Part shown: piece by piece, positions 46,761-58,455 of the stretch
Layout of the letters: each line of letters starts with the position of its first letter
Position numbering within the stretch: position 1 is the first letter of the stretch
Source: Engraulis encrasicolus
Taxonomy: Eukaryota > Chordata > Actinopteri > Clupeiformes > Engraulidae
Assembly (NCBI RefSeq): GCF_034702125.1
Contig: NC_085869.1
Coordinates: forward strand, 13,198,907 to 13,262,906
Direction: 5' to 3'
Length of the DNA stretch: 64,000 nucleotides
Made by a program: the position numbers and the translations under genes
The notes under the pieces: model-generated
What the model was told of the DNA's origin: nothing
The model's database searches: none
The model's input: only the letters and a program-made list of their open reading frames with translations

Positions 46761-49198
46761 TCATCTTTTGCTGTTGAGTAAGAGGGGATGGATTTCTTAT
46801 ATGTGTTGTTTTTGTGTGCTAGTGGTACATTGTGATCTACCTGATGGAAGCAGTCGGCAGGAGTGATGGAAGGGGTGGGGTGGGGGTGAGGTGTCCTCTG
46901 TCATCAGGTTGAATATCTTCACATGCAACGCTACTGTAAAACACATATACACAATATGTAAGCGATCGTATACATACATACAGGAGAATTAAGAAACACT
47001 AAAATTTTGAGATGGCAATATTGTAAGGCCTACATTCAAAGTGTAAGTCAGACTGTATATTCTCAGAATAATAAAGAAAGTAATTTGTATTAGGTTGTAT
47101 TGAACATTTTTTCATTATACCGGAGCCTCTTAATTGATCACTGTTGTTCTCGAGAGGCAGATCGTTCTGTTCTTTCGACATTCATTTCCAGTAATCACAG
47201 ATTAACCAATACAGACTGTGGTTAAATTGATTTCATTCGGGGATGTCAGGAGCTGTTATTCCGAGACAGGGCCCCCCCTGGGACAGGACAGACGTATGGG
47301 TGGCAGACAGTCTCAGAATAAAGTGCATACCACCTCCCACAGTGGGAGCTGAGCAAGAAAATACACTCTTTGAGCTTTGACAGTAGTGAGGATTGATGCT
47401 TTATTTAACAGCCCTTGCCCAATTCAGCACGCTCAAATTACAGTAACAGTTGTTTGGTTTATTTCTCAGCTCTAGACCTAACTTTGAAGCTATTTATATT
47501 AAATTGTACATGCATTCGGTAGTTATGCAAGTTCATTGCTGCCAGTGCCATAGTGGTAAACAGTTTGCGAGTGAACGATATGCTCGGCAGTAAAAAATGA
47601 TCTGAAGGATATTCATATGGCTATTCATATTCATAACATGACATAGGTATTTCAGAATGCCAAGTGACGTGTTCTGTGATTTTGTGTTGATGGTGTTCAT
47701 GTTCAGTTTCCCCACCACTACATCAGTTGTTATGTCATGTGTTGATTCAGTTGACTCATCATGAGTGTTACATGTAATCTGGAACTGTGCTGTCCCGCTT
47801 TGCTAGCAGAATCACTGGCCTTTCTGTCCGTCTTTTCCCCTTAGCACAGCACCTATGTTATAACCTTACTGTCACCAAAATTGTAATGTCTATGTCTTAA
47901 CTTAATCTGCTACTTAAGGCTCTTGGCACTGTCATAGCAATGTTGTTATTATGTAGTTGAGTATTTTCAGCAAATAGTGAATGGGGCCGCCAGCAACCCC
48001 ATCTGCAGTAAGAGGCTACGAACACCAGTTAGACCTGGCTGCACCACACATTGACATTCGGGACCGTCTACCCCTCTGGCAGAAAATAGATACAGTATGT
48101 AAAGCAGTTACATCTCTTAGACATTTCCCATGCAGAGATTTACTTGGCTGAGGAGGGAGGGAGGGTTGGGTTGAGAGGGCTTTTTCTGGGGGAGCATTGT
48201 TACTATAACAAGCCACCGAAATAGACAGTCTGGTTTAAAGTAGTGGGAGGTGAATAAAAGAATGGCAGTGTTTATCAGGTTATTTCCCCCTTATTCCACG
48301 TGTTGTTGCAGACAACAATACATCGCGAGTGATGTAGGGCAAGGAGTGACCGAAAAAGAAAAATGACATCGGGGCAGTCAGGGCATCATACAAAAGAAAT
48401 ATGTTTATTTTGTTCTTGGCAACAACAAAATAAATATATTTATACCTTAACATTTATCGTACATAGTCTGCATGTACAATAAATGCCAATTGTAACACTA
48501 GACCAAATGTTTCCGAAATGCCTGCGCTGAATATATTATGGCAAAACCATTAAGAACCTATTATTTCATTGTTGGAAGGCATATTGGTGTTCCATTTTCA
48601 AAGTCTATTTATTAGTCTAGCCAGCTATGTTTTCCACAAATGTCATAGCAGCATGCAGCAAGACGTAGTTAATCTCACTTTCTCCTCACTGAGCACATTA
48701 CTGTGTGTCTCAGTCTCATTGTTCTCAGTGGGAGGTGGCATTTTGGCATCAGTGCTCTAATATTTCCCTTTTCAGAGCATTTTATTGTTCCTAATTTGGA
48801 ACAGATGAATGTCAAATTGCTTGAAAAAGGCATTGGCAACATGACGGATTGTGTTATTGGATTTACCTGGAGACCATTTTTTTCGCATGCATGCAACTTT
48901 ATAAACTATTATGTTGATCGGTCTGTTGGACACCAGTCTGGGTTTCCTGTTTGCACACAACTTGTATTTCCATACTGATACTGCTGCAATGACTTAAAGA
49001 TACAAAAAAAGAATTGATTTGATATGCAGCCTTTTAAATATAATGCTACAACTGCCCATTGTGTTGTAAAATCACGTTTTTTGTGTGAGGCAAAATAGGA
49101 CTTACCTGGCCATCATGTATTTCTGCTCAGCTTTGTGAGCTAACACAAGGGTCTGGAGGATCTTCAGATTCATCCTGCTCCTGAAGCACCATGCTGTA

Positions 49199-49527
49199 GG
49201 GGCAGTCATGGGTAAGCGGTTAGGGCGTCAGACTTGTAGCCCAAAGGTTGCCGGTTCGACTCCCGACCCACCAGGTTAGTGTGGGGAGTAATTAACCAGT
49301 GCTCTCTCCCACCCTCCCCCATGACTGAGGTACCCTGAGCATGGTACCGTCCTGCCGCACTGCTCCCTTGGGGCGCCATTGGGGGCTGCCTCCTTGCATG
49401 GGTGAGGCATAAATGCAATTTCGTTGAGTGTAGTGTGTAGTGTTCACTTGTGTGCTGTGGAGTGCTGTGTCACACTAACAATGTGAGTTGGGGATTCCCA
49501 GTTGGGCTTTAACTTCACTTTCACTTT
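49199..49527 (+). mobile_element. tRNA-derived SINE (type 1), full length
   Basis: The head carries an A-box-like GGGTAAGCGGTTAGGG (49210-49225) and a perfect B box GGTTCGACTCC (49253-49263), the RNA polymerase III promoter of a tRNA gene. The body follows, and the 3' end is TTCACTTTCACTTT. A truncated reverse copy is at 35334-35589. Not a functional tRNA gene: the head does not fold into a complete cloverleaf by eye and leads straight into SINE body. Confidence 0.85.
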
Positions 49528-52317
49528 GTGCCAATCAGGATCACAGGGTTGTCAGAGATGTGACGTAGTGAAATTTTGACTGTAATGGAGAAGGGAAAAA
49601 TAAGTGAAACTCGACAGTTGTTTCAGGCAACAATGGTCAGTCGCAAAAATCAGTTCCATTTTCAAGTAAAATTTCTTCATGGATTCATTATCAAAAAAAG
49701 ATCATTGAAAAAAATAGAAACGTTCGGTCTCCTACAAAAATATCTCTAATGATTTTCGAAAATTACTGACTTTCAACTTCTCACGCCCTCAGACAAAATG
49801 TAACAGCAGCTTATAGAGTATGGTGTGGGATGGTAGATCCTTAAAGGGTTTGAAAAAATATTTTCATCAAACCAAACTGGACGATTATACGGTATGGGCC
49901 TTCCTGTGTTACGAGAGTTCAGCTGTTCCCAATCAAGCCATTGCATCATGGCAATAGCATATTCCCTTATTTTGTTGTGGAATTACATTATATTTCTACC
50001 ACAGAGAAACAAGAAGTGATGTGTACTGCACTTACTTGAACTTGAACTTACATTTCTTTTCTATGAGTTGTTAGTGGTCCCGATACTGTAAATGTTAATC
50101 GGGTGATTTTGTAGAGAAAACACATTTCCCCAATTGTTTTTTATTCTGAAGGATTTCAGTTCCTTTTTAAACATTTGTGTAATATTCGAAAGGCTTTGAA
50201 GACACTTAAATCACGGAATACCAATAAACAGGGTGCTGCCGTGTTTGATCTATTATTGTTGTTTATGTGTGGTACTCTCCTGCGAGAGATTTCACACCCG
50301 GGCTGACTAGCCTACCTCCAGCGGCCCCCGTCGGCAGACAGTATTGCCTTCTTCTGTTCTGTTCCTTTAGCACCACGAGGGTCCTTGTTTTTCCCTCAGT
50401 CACTCAGAGGACCCTGCTGCTGTCAAGGTTGAAATGAAATAGAAATATCTCTCTCCTGTTGACAGGAGGAAGCAGCAGCAGCAATATCAGCCGCCCCAGC
50501 AGACTACAGGCTGATGATGTGGGACGGGAGACACACTAGACATTGTTCTAATCCTCAAGCTATAAATCAATATTACTCTGCGCTGAATATTTTTTTTAAA
50601 AACATACCGGTAATTGAACAAATGAGCCACAAGGGATACAATTACCAGTCTGGAGTCCGCTATCAGTCACATTCGAGTGGTAGAACTTGTTTACTGTATT
50701 TCTTTCCATGGCGTTTACCTGTAAAATTGAAAGTGAATTAAAGAAGTTTAGTTCAGACACATGACATTCATTTAATGTTTTAAGACAGGAGAGTTGTTAA
50801 ACCAAGCAAACAAACTTACTGAAACTCAGCGTGCAGCAGGCAAGAATTTCAATGAGTTTTTCACCTTGGTTTGTATGCTGCTGCAATAAACAATATCCAA
50901 GGTAAAAAATATAAATAAGTGGAAGTGTTGCGTTTTCTGAGATCATAGGATCCTGCCGGGCCCAGACAGAGTGTTCCTGGGGGTATTCTGCAGGCTTTTA
51001 AGTGCCAGCCCTGTGAGGTACCAGCCACTGAGATTAGTTAAAAGCTCTACACACAGCGGCTCTCGCAATGTTTACCTCCAATAGAGCTACTACTCCTCAA
51101 TACACCTGCAAGGTCACAGTTAGCAGTTGCTGTTTCAGACACCCAGGTTGATGGCAGAGGGAGGTTTTAGTTGAAGTGAAGCTCAGTGAATTAGCTGCTT
51201 TAAGTTCAGCACAGTTAGTATTAGGATTCATTCAATAATAATCATAGAAATAGACATAATGCTCTCAAAACTCATAGATATACAATTTTTTTGGGTGTCC
51301 TCCTGTATGGTTGAGAACAAAAAAACATTTTGTTCACTTGCTGGTAGGTTGTGTGGGAACACATTACCTTTATTCGGATGTAAATGATTGTCAATAAATG
51401 TACAGTATAGCCTATAATGGTCTATAGTTTGGTTGGCTCCTCAGTGCAGTAATTCTTTTACTAGCTGTACTACATCTTCAGTTGGTCAATGGGATGTTTG
51501 AGCCGGTGCTTTTGTATTAAGGTTGGGGAAATGGTTTGTAATCAGGGGCAAGTAAATGGTAGCTTGGTCTAATTTCGTTTGTGCAGAGGGTCTCTAGAAA
51601 GGCTGAAATTGGAAAGGATGAGGGGGAGGGGTGAACGCTGTTGAAATTTTAAATGTGTGCCCCAGTCACTGATTAGTTTGCCTCACAACAAGACCAAACC
51701 CCGGAACATGGAAGGAACATGGACTGGAGTTTATGGACAATTCATAGCCAATGTAATTGTCCATATACTATGTCACGATCCCCTGCGTAAAAAGGAGAGG
51801 CCTTCTCTTGTATCATGGAGGGCCTGGTCTCTAATAGTGGCAGGTTTATAATTCACATAATTATAATTCAAAAGAGTCCCAGCTCTCTGAGGCCAGGTGC
51901 AGGACAAAGGAGTATCTGATAGTGGAAAGGGTAGAAGTCTGCACACTGTAGCTCCACTTTGAACATTTATTCTGGTCATACAATGTGTCGACCCAACAGG
52001 GTCTTCATCATGACTTGTACTCTTTCCACTATAGGTTTACAATCACTTACTATGATATACTGGTCATCCCACAGCAACCCCTAATGCAATCCATGTCCTC
52101 TTCAGCCTCAGGTACAGTAGAATAAAATTCAACCTGAAATGGTAAATGAATATTTGTGTCCAGTAAGCAAAAACTTGGGCACGATACTGGGGGATTTATA
52201 ATTGGAAGCTTCTCACTTCTTGGCTTTTATCCGTGAACCTGCAGCGCTGCGCCCTATTTGTATGCAGGGCCACACGAGTCATGGTGCCACATTGTACTTA
52301 GCCTCCTCTCCTTTAAA

Positions 52318-52588
52318 GGGGCGGATCTCGCCAGTTTGGGGCCCTAGGCGAAATATAAACATGGGACCCTCAATAGTCATTATATAGACATACAATTTTG
52401 TGTTTAGGTGCTATTTGTGTTTTGTCTCATGTAGATCTTCAATTGCTTTACATGAGTGACAAATTAAAAGATCAAGCCTACTTTGTTGTGTTTACCGCAG
52501 CTGGTGTGACAGTTGTGGGCCCCTATGAAGGGCAGATTTAGTCAGCGCCCTAGGCAATTGCCTAGGTTTGCCTAATGGAAAGTCCGCC
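52318..52588. mobile_element. Non-autonomous element with 14-17-bp flanking repeats
   Basis: It begins GGGGCGGATCTCGCC and ends GGAAAGTCCGCC, weak inverted ends (GGCGGA/TCCGCC). Flanking sequence TCCTCTCCTTTAAA is repeated exactly on both sides (52304-52317, 52589-52602), and the match extends to 17 bp if GCC is counted. It contains GGGGCCCTAGGCGA and CGCCCTAGGCAATTGCCTAGG. Confidence 0.6.
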
Positions 52589-52935
52589 TCCTCTCCTTTA
52601 AATCAGCTGGAGGATGGTGTAGTGTATATGGCTCTGAAAAATATGTTAATACATTTTCTCAATACAGATGGAGAGTTCATTATTAGAATGGATTTTTTTT
52701 AGCTGTTTGATCAGATGCTAAATCAATCGCAGTAGCATTGCCTTTTGTCTTCCACAGTGGGTAGTAAATAGTTTGTTCAATACAGATTTGTCAGTGTTGC
52801 CTTGTTTACAATAGACTCGTGTTACAGATCTGATTTGACAGCCAGACGTGGGGAGGTGGATGTGTGGGGTGGAAAAACATGAGCGGATGAGAGGTGGCAA
52901 ACCCAGACTCTTTGACGGGTCTTGACCTTAGCATG

Positions 52936-53126
52936 CAGGGCTGGTCTGGGGTAGAAATAGGGTCCGGGCACTTCTGGCTCAAAGGGACGCATCATAATCA
53001 GCAGCACAGAACAGACTCACCATTGAGCCCCCCAATTTTTTTTTTCCATTTCTGAAAATAGGTGCCCAAGAGGGTGCAGGGCCCACCGGGAAATGCCCGG
53101 TATGCCAGATGGCCAGTCCAGTCCTG
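52936..53126. mobile_element. Palindromic MITE, copy 2, between 29-bp direct repeats
   Basis: Same family as 41756 (CAGGGCTGGTCTGG start, GGCCAGTCCAGTCCTG end). The left flank 52907-52935 reappears at 53134-53163 with three small differences (an ACTCTTTGACGGGTCTTGAC core). Right next to the element the bases do not match, so the flanking duplication is larger than and separate from a normal target duplication. Confidence 0.75.
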
Positions 53127-53402
53127 CTATCAAACTCTTTTGACGGGTCTTGACCCTAACATGTCTTTAGGCCAGGATGCTTGATTATTTTGAAATATTT
53201 GCTGAGTCAGTGACGTCTCAACCTCACTTCTCATACTTAAACAAAACAAGCATCACAAATGCCCTTTTTCGTTTAGAATTAAATATGTTACGCTCGTTAT
53301 TTAAAAGTGTGTAATGACATTTAATCATCTTTTGTGTATATTCATTTGAAGTGGTAAATGCTGGTCATTTCAGTATAAATATCTGTACAAAAAGAAGACA
53401 AT

Positions 53403-53553
53403 CTGCACATTTCAAGTCTTTATTTTGCAAAGCTTCATTGGACTTGCAAGCTTTCGGTGCTAGACCTTCATGAATGAATCTCTACCTGAAGCTCAAGCAC
53501 CAAAATCTTGCAAGTCCAGTAAAGCTTTGCTATAAAAAGACTTGAAGTGTGCG
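53403..53553. repeat. Inverted repeat (TTCAAGTCTTTATTTTGCAA arms)
   Basis: Arms of about 55 bp (53403-53458 and about 53498-53553) pair with mismatches; both contain GGACTTGCAAG or its complement and AAGTCTTT. Likely a small foldback MITE. Confidence 0.55.
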
Positions 53554-53954
53554 GCCTGTCTCCTTTTTTGTGTATATTTATTTAAAGGAGTCCAATAAAC
53601 TATTACACTATATCATGTCCCAAAGTAGCCATGCGTAATAGTGTTGTTACATCCTGTGTATTTCAAGTGAGGCTTGATACCTACAAAGTGTTTGGATTTT
53701 TCTTGACTAAAACACATTTCAGAGCTGACATTTCCTTTTCAATCTGAGCTTGCTCCATTAGGTTGTGGCGCGGCGCCGGTCCTCAACAAGGCACCATTAT
53801 GGTTTTAATTTAGCTGAACAGGAAATCCAGCCTTTTAATATTGCACATGAAAATTCTCTATTACCACCCTCCTCCGTTCAGTTGAAAATCTCTAAATGCT
53901 TAATAATTTCCATTTTCTATTTCAGAAGTATCAGATGATTGCATTACGTAAAAG

Positions 53955-54182
53955 CAGGGCTGGTCCGGGGAAAAATAGGGCCCGGGCACTTTGGCTTAAA
54001 GGGGCCCCTCATAATTACCGGCGCAGAAATGACTCACCAGTGGGCCCAGCACCCTCGTGGGCTCCTATTTTCAGAAATGTGAAAAAATGATTTTTTTATT
54101 TACATTTCTGAAAATAGGGGCCCACGAGGATGCAGGTCCCACTGGGAATTGCCCGCCATGCCAGATGGCCAGTTCAGACCTG
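53955..54182. mobile_element. Palindromic MITE, copy 3
   Basis: A 228-bp copy with ends CAGGGCTGGTCCGG and GGCCAGTTCAGACCTG. Flanks CGTAAAAG (53947-53954) and CTTAAAAG (54183-54190) match at 7 of 8. The central stem pairs ATTTTCAGAAAT with ATTTCTGAAAAT. Confidence 0.75.
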
Positions 54183-55559
54183 CTTAAAAGCACCTCCTCG
54201 CTGCAGCCCTGGCTTTACAATTTTAATAGAATCTGCTCACCTTCCGCGGTCAAGCTTTGGATAAATACTATAGCTCTTTCACTTGGAAAAGGACTCCTCA
54301 CACGTACTAAAATCAATCTAGCCCCATATCTGGCTCATTTTCAATTATATGTTTAAGTGAGTGAAATACAGTCATTGCAGCTTAGGAGAATAGGAGGGAC
54401 ACCACTCTGATCTTGGGATTGTGATCAACCGTAAGTAAGAAATACTGAGAAGCAAAAGAAATCATTGCTCTGGTGTCTTTGCAGAGATGCGCTTTTATTT
54501 AAAGCTTTTGTGAATGAACTGTGTATGAGGTTAATGCCCTATGTCATGACATCTATGTCAATCATGGGAAACTTTAAAAGCATCTGTAGTATATTGTCAT
54601 GTAAAAGTTTTTTTTTTTCTATTCGGGGCAACTACATCTATTACACAAGTTGGCTGGTAAAGTTTTGTTTCAATACCATCATTATTGGCATTGGATATCG
54701 TACTAATGGCAGAGGATCCAAAACGCTGATGTTAGAATAACTTTCTGTCAGTAGTATCACTTAACCGGAGTAGCTCCTCTGTTCGATATCAAAAGGAAGA
54801 TGCATCTTTCCCTGTAATTGAATTTTGTGCTCAAGATTAGTTTTACAGAATGAATTAAAAAAAAAATACTAAAAACAATTGAACATGGGCAAGTTATTAC
54901 AGAGGAGAGGGACACCCAGAGATGCTTTCCCTTTGAAATGGGCTTCCATAGACATTTTGAATTCAGGAGCCATATGTTCTCATCTTGGTTTCTATGTGTG
55001 TTACAATGCTTTAGTCCCAGGCAGGCAGGCAGGCAGGCTTTCCCGCTCCTCCCCTTTCCTCTCCTCTCCTCTCCTCCGCTCTGCTCTGCTCCGGCAGTAA
55101 TTCCATGGTGTGCCCTGCTCACAGTGCTGCCCCCTGCCCATCAAAAGTGGAGCCAGTGATTTGGGCTTCATCCATCACAGGTTGCTTTATCAGTAGGTGT
55201 CCTGTTTTTAGCTATTTGTCGATTTATCCTGTCCCTTTCCAGCGGCGCCTCTGAGACCTGGAGAGCTCTGAAACCTCTTTGATGGGATTGGGCAGATACC
55301 CCCCTGCCCCCCCCCCCTCCTGCCTTAAATGTGGTCTGCTCCCTCCCTCCTCCCCCCGACACATAACACCGCAACACACCAACGTGGTGACTCTGACACG
55401 TTGTCCAAGCACATTGGATAGCAGAAAACAATATGATTGTGTGGATGTGTAAAAAAGTGAGAGAAATGCTTTTTTAACATGGAATCCTTTTATCTGTTAA
55501 AAAAAATGTAAGTTTTCGTGACATTTTGGTATTATGAACATTTACTTGTTTTCATGCCT

Positions 55560-55715
55560 CCATGACGATGCGATTCGATATCGTTTTCTTAAGGCAGCGA
55601 TTCGATTATTTTCGATACTTAAGAATGCCCCACGATACGATATGATACAATTCAATTTGATCGTTGGCCTACAGTTGTATCGATGCATCAATGGATTATT
55701 ATTTACACCACTAAC
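55560..55715. mobile_element. hAT-like relic (GATTCGATATCG motifs)
   Basis: GCGATTCGATATCGTTTTCTTA and GTATCGATGCATCAATGGA resemble the interior of the decayed element at 33921. Termini are not recognisable. Confidence 0.4.
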
Positions 55716-56048
55716 ACCTTGAACTGTCATGGGATTCCGGAAGTAGCATATGAAATAGGCAGTTACGGAAAAAGAACAAGTTCTCTAGCTCCCACTAAAG
55801 CCTTCAGTCTTGTTAACAAAATGTCAGTGCCCCCTGGGTAGCTTAAGCAAACAGGTAAGGGGGTGTGGGTTAAAGAAAGCACAGGATGGCAAGATAGTGG
55901 CGCATGATGACCATGCTGTGGCTACAAGCTCTCCCTAAAACTAGGAATTACACATTTGGCAACTACAGATTTAGCGGTTTTCAACTTCACATGTTTTGAT
56001 AATTCACGTACAACTTCCAAAATCCCAGGACATTACGTATGACCAGAG

Positions 56049-56185
56049 CCACTGACAGCTTTGGCCACGCCCGCCACAAAATCCTCTGAAAGACCCCCTC
56101 CCTAATAAATAAAATGTAATGAGTACCCAATAATGGGGCCCCCTCTCTCCCTGGGCCTGGGACAAATGACTCCTTTGTCCCTACC
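56049..56185. repeat. Interspersed repeat (CCACTGACAGCTTTGGCCA family), copy 2
   Basis: Same string order as at 9316-9445: CCACTGACAGCTTTGGCCA, then CTGAAAG, then CCCCCTCTCTCCCTGGGC, then CCTTTGTCCC. Confidence 0.55.
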
Positions 56186-56616
56186 TCCACCCCTGTCGAC
56201 TGCCCTGCGTATGATGGCAAAAAAAACTAACCAACTGCAGCTTCATCTAAAATTGAAGAGTTCAGATGCAAAACCCTCTAACTCCATTTCTGAAGACCCG
56301 CACTTCTATATTTTTAGAGAACCCCGTTGTTGGTTTGGTTTACATTTATATACTTGATAATACATATAAATAGTTATATTACATAAATAAAATGTAAAAA
56401 TATGCAATTTTGATAGCTTTGTATTAAATAAAAATGAATTAAGATTATTTTCTGAAAAGGCACTTAGGGGGTTTTGCATCTGAACTCTTCAATTATTTTT
56501 GTAAAGTAGTTTGAATGTGCAGAGTGTGGTTAGTAACTGCATGTACGTGTATACAGTATTTGCACAGTGAATAGTAGTTTGAGTCTTAGCAAAATTGTAT
56601 GCGGTCTTCTGAATCA

Positions 56617-56653
56617 TAGTACAGCATATTGGAAATTCCAATATGCTGTACTA
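56617..56653. repeat. Perfect 37-bp palindrome
   Basis: Two 18-base arms, TAGTACAGCATATTGGAA and its complement, around a single A at 56635. Not part of any element I recognise. Confidence 0.9.
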
Positions 56654-57119
56654 GGGGTACACTGTAGTGCATTCAATCGAGACCATGGCTAGCTATTGAT
56701 TGCTCAATTGACATGCTAAACCATCTGTATTTAGCTGAGAGTGTAATGTCCTTTTTTATTGTCTGTGTGCCTGTGCTCAGTGGTCATTTTATAGTATTTT
56801 CAGGTTAAATGAGGTGAAGACAGGCTGACCAGAAATCCCCAATAGATTTTTTTGCTCCAGCTGTATGGAGACAAATCACCGTGTTATAGAAGAGTGTCTG
56901 AGGTCTCATTGCACATCTTATAATGTAATTTCTCCAATCTTGAGGTCAAGGACCCCGGGGATGGCATTAGGATGGATGAAATGTCACTAGGAAGGAGAGA
57001 TGTTGTTAACTGCTGAATAAGATCAGACTTTTTCTTTCTGTTGCACACTTTTCCTTTTCTTGGTGATTGATGATGGTCATTCTTTGATTTAACTTTTTTG
57101 TAATTTTTTTTTTGGGGGG

Positions 57120-57276
57120 GTTTTCAACTTTATTTAGACAGGACAGTGAAGAGTGGGACAGGAAATGAGGGAGAGAGAGAGACGGGAGAGGATCGGGAAA
57201 TGACCCGGGACGGGAATCGAACCAGGGTCGCTCGTGTAGCAGTCCAGTGCCCAGCCGACTGAGCTACAGCTGGGCC
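57120..57276 (-). mobile_element. tRNA-derived SINE (type 2) abutting exon 3
   Basis: On the - strand the head reads GGCCCAGCTGTAGCTCAGTC (A box region), then GGTTCGATTCC (B box, complement of 57213-57223). The tail ends near AATAAAGTTGAAAACC with a poly-purine run, and a T/G run on the + strand precedes it. Its head is only 42 bp from the exon 3 acceptor. A sister copy lies at 25510-25635. Confidence 0.82.
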
Positions 57277-57318
57277 TGATTGAACTTTTTTTGCATGTGT
57301 TTCTCTGTGTTCCTACAG

Positions 57319-57982
57319 TGGGACGCCATCACGGAAATGGACGAGCACAACAGGCCCATACACACCTTCCAGGTGTGCCACGTGATGGAACCCAACCAGA
57401 ACAACTGGCTGCGCTCCAACTGGATCTTCCGGGAGGCCGCGCAGAAGGTCTACGTGGAGCTGCGCTTCACGCTGCGCGACTGCAACAGCATCCCCTGGGT
57501 CTCCGGCACCTGCAAGGAAACCTTCAACCTGTTTTACATGGAGAGCGACGACGCGCACGGGCTCAAGTTCAAATCCAGCCAGTACACGAAGATCGACACC
57601 ATCGCAGCCGACGAGAGCTTCACACAGATGGACCTCGGGGATCGCATTCTCAAACTGAACACTGAGGTGCGAGAGGTGGGGCCCATCACGAGGAAAGGTT
57701 TCTATTTGGCCTTTCAGGACATAGGGGCGTGCATAGCTCTGGTGTCCGTACGGGTATACTACAAAAAGTGTCCTTTCACCTTTCGAAACCTTGCCACATT
57801 TCCAGACACCATTCCACGAGTGGACTCCTCGTCGCTAGTGGAGGTGCGTGGAGCTTGCGTGAAGAATGCGGAGGAGCGAGACACCCCAAAACTCTACTGC
57901 GGGGCAGATGGAGACTGGCTGGTGCCCCTCGGCCGCTGCGTCTGCAGCGTGGGCTACGAGGAGTTAAATGGCGCTTGCATTG
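57319..57982 (+). CDS. epha6: Eph receptor A6, exon 3 (ephrin-binding domain)
   Basis: 664 bp from acceptor TTCCTACAG to donor GTGAGT, encoding residues 52-272 plus one base (phase 1). Residues 52-205 complete the ephrin-binding domain: [62 protein letters not shown] and [21 protein letters not shown]71, C106, C116 and C189 are in place for the two domain disulfides. From about 206 the cysteine-rich region begins (C202, then [19 protein letters not shown]). [10 protein letters not shown] and [14 protein letters not shown]...[17 protein letters not shown] favour EPHA6 over EPHA3, A4, A5 or A7. The receptor binds ephrin-A ligands at the cell surface in axon guidance. Fibronectin, transmembrane, kinase and SAM exons lie beyond the window. 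Confidence 0.96.
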
Positions 57983-58455
57983 GTGAGTGACAATGTGGCA
58001 TTGTGAATATTTACGGTATGCAGTGGCGTGCACAGACGTTTTGGGGGGCAGGTGCTGAATGGGGGATGCGGGGGGTGTAGGGGGCATGTGGAACTTCTGG
58101 CTGCCTTGCTATAGAGGCTATGTGTTAGATCAAGGCATTATTGTCACATTATTTTCATCGTGAAGCATTAGTAGATGAACGTGTCAACATGGAGTACATG
58201 GGCATTTTTTGGACCAGCGGAGCAAAGAGGCAGGTGCTTTAGCACCACCTCTTCCCTATCTGTGCACGCCTATAACGGTATGCATGTTGAATGGAAAAGA
58301 TCGTCGACTTTGTGATGGTACTAAGGAGCGAAAAAGCCGACTAGAAAATGTGTACTCACCGATAAGTAAATCGTGCATGTTTGGTGAGTGAGAATGTGGC
58401 ATTATGAACATTTATGGAATGCATGTTGAATGGAAAAGATCATCGACTTTGTGAT
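57976..58455 (+). repeat. Tandem duplication covering the exon 3 donor region
   Basis: The segment GGTGAGTG, ATGTGGCATT, GTATG, CATGTTGAATGGAAAAGATC, TCGACTTTGTGATGGTA occurs at 57982-58020 plus 58283-58322 (interrupted by a MITE) and again uninterrupted at 58382-58455. The second copy keeps a GGTGAGTG donor-like motif at 58382-58389. It is preceded by a TAAATCGTGCATG stretch resembling the end of the exon. Confidence 0.85.
58021..58274. mobile_element. hAT-like MITE in the first donor-region copy
   Basis: A 254-bp element with ends CAGTGGCGTGCACAG and CTGTGCACGCCTATA. The target duplication ACGGTATG is perfect (58013-58020, 58275-58282). It begins 38 bp after the exon 3 donor and contains inner inverted CAGGTGCT/AGCACCACCTC sequence. 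Confidence 0.82.

Larger units (their letters stand above)
37190..57318 (+). other. epha6: epha6 intron 2 (20.1 kb)
   Basis: Runs from donor GTAAGT to acceptor GTGTTCCTACAG. It contains at least a dozen transposons, including the nested Tc1 cluster. Stretches with no recognised feature are 37190-38572, 38679-39227, 40166-41083, 41968-42631, 46097-46555, 46760-49198, 49528-52300, 54183-55560 and 56186-57119. Confidence 0.85.

Noticed and set aside
49199..49275. Possible tRNA gene
   Set aside because: A and B boxes are present, but the sequence continues into a SINE body repeated at 35334. It is a SINE head, not a tRNA gene.
57207..57276. Possible tRNA gene on the - strand
   Set aside because: Same reason: it is the head of a SINE with a sister copy at 25510-25635.
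57313..58087. Minus-strand and alternate-frame ORFs over exon 3
   Set aside because: They are GC-rich shadows of the epha6 coding exon without family features.
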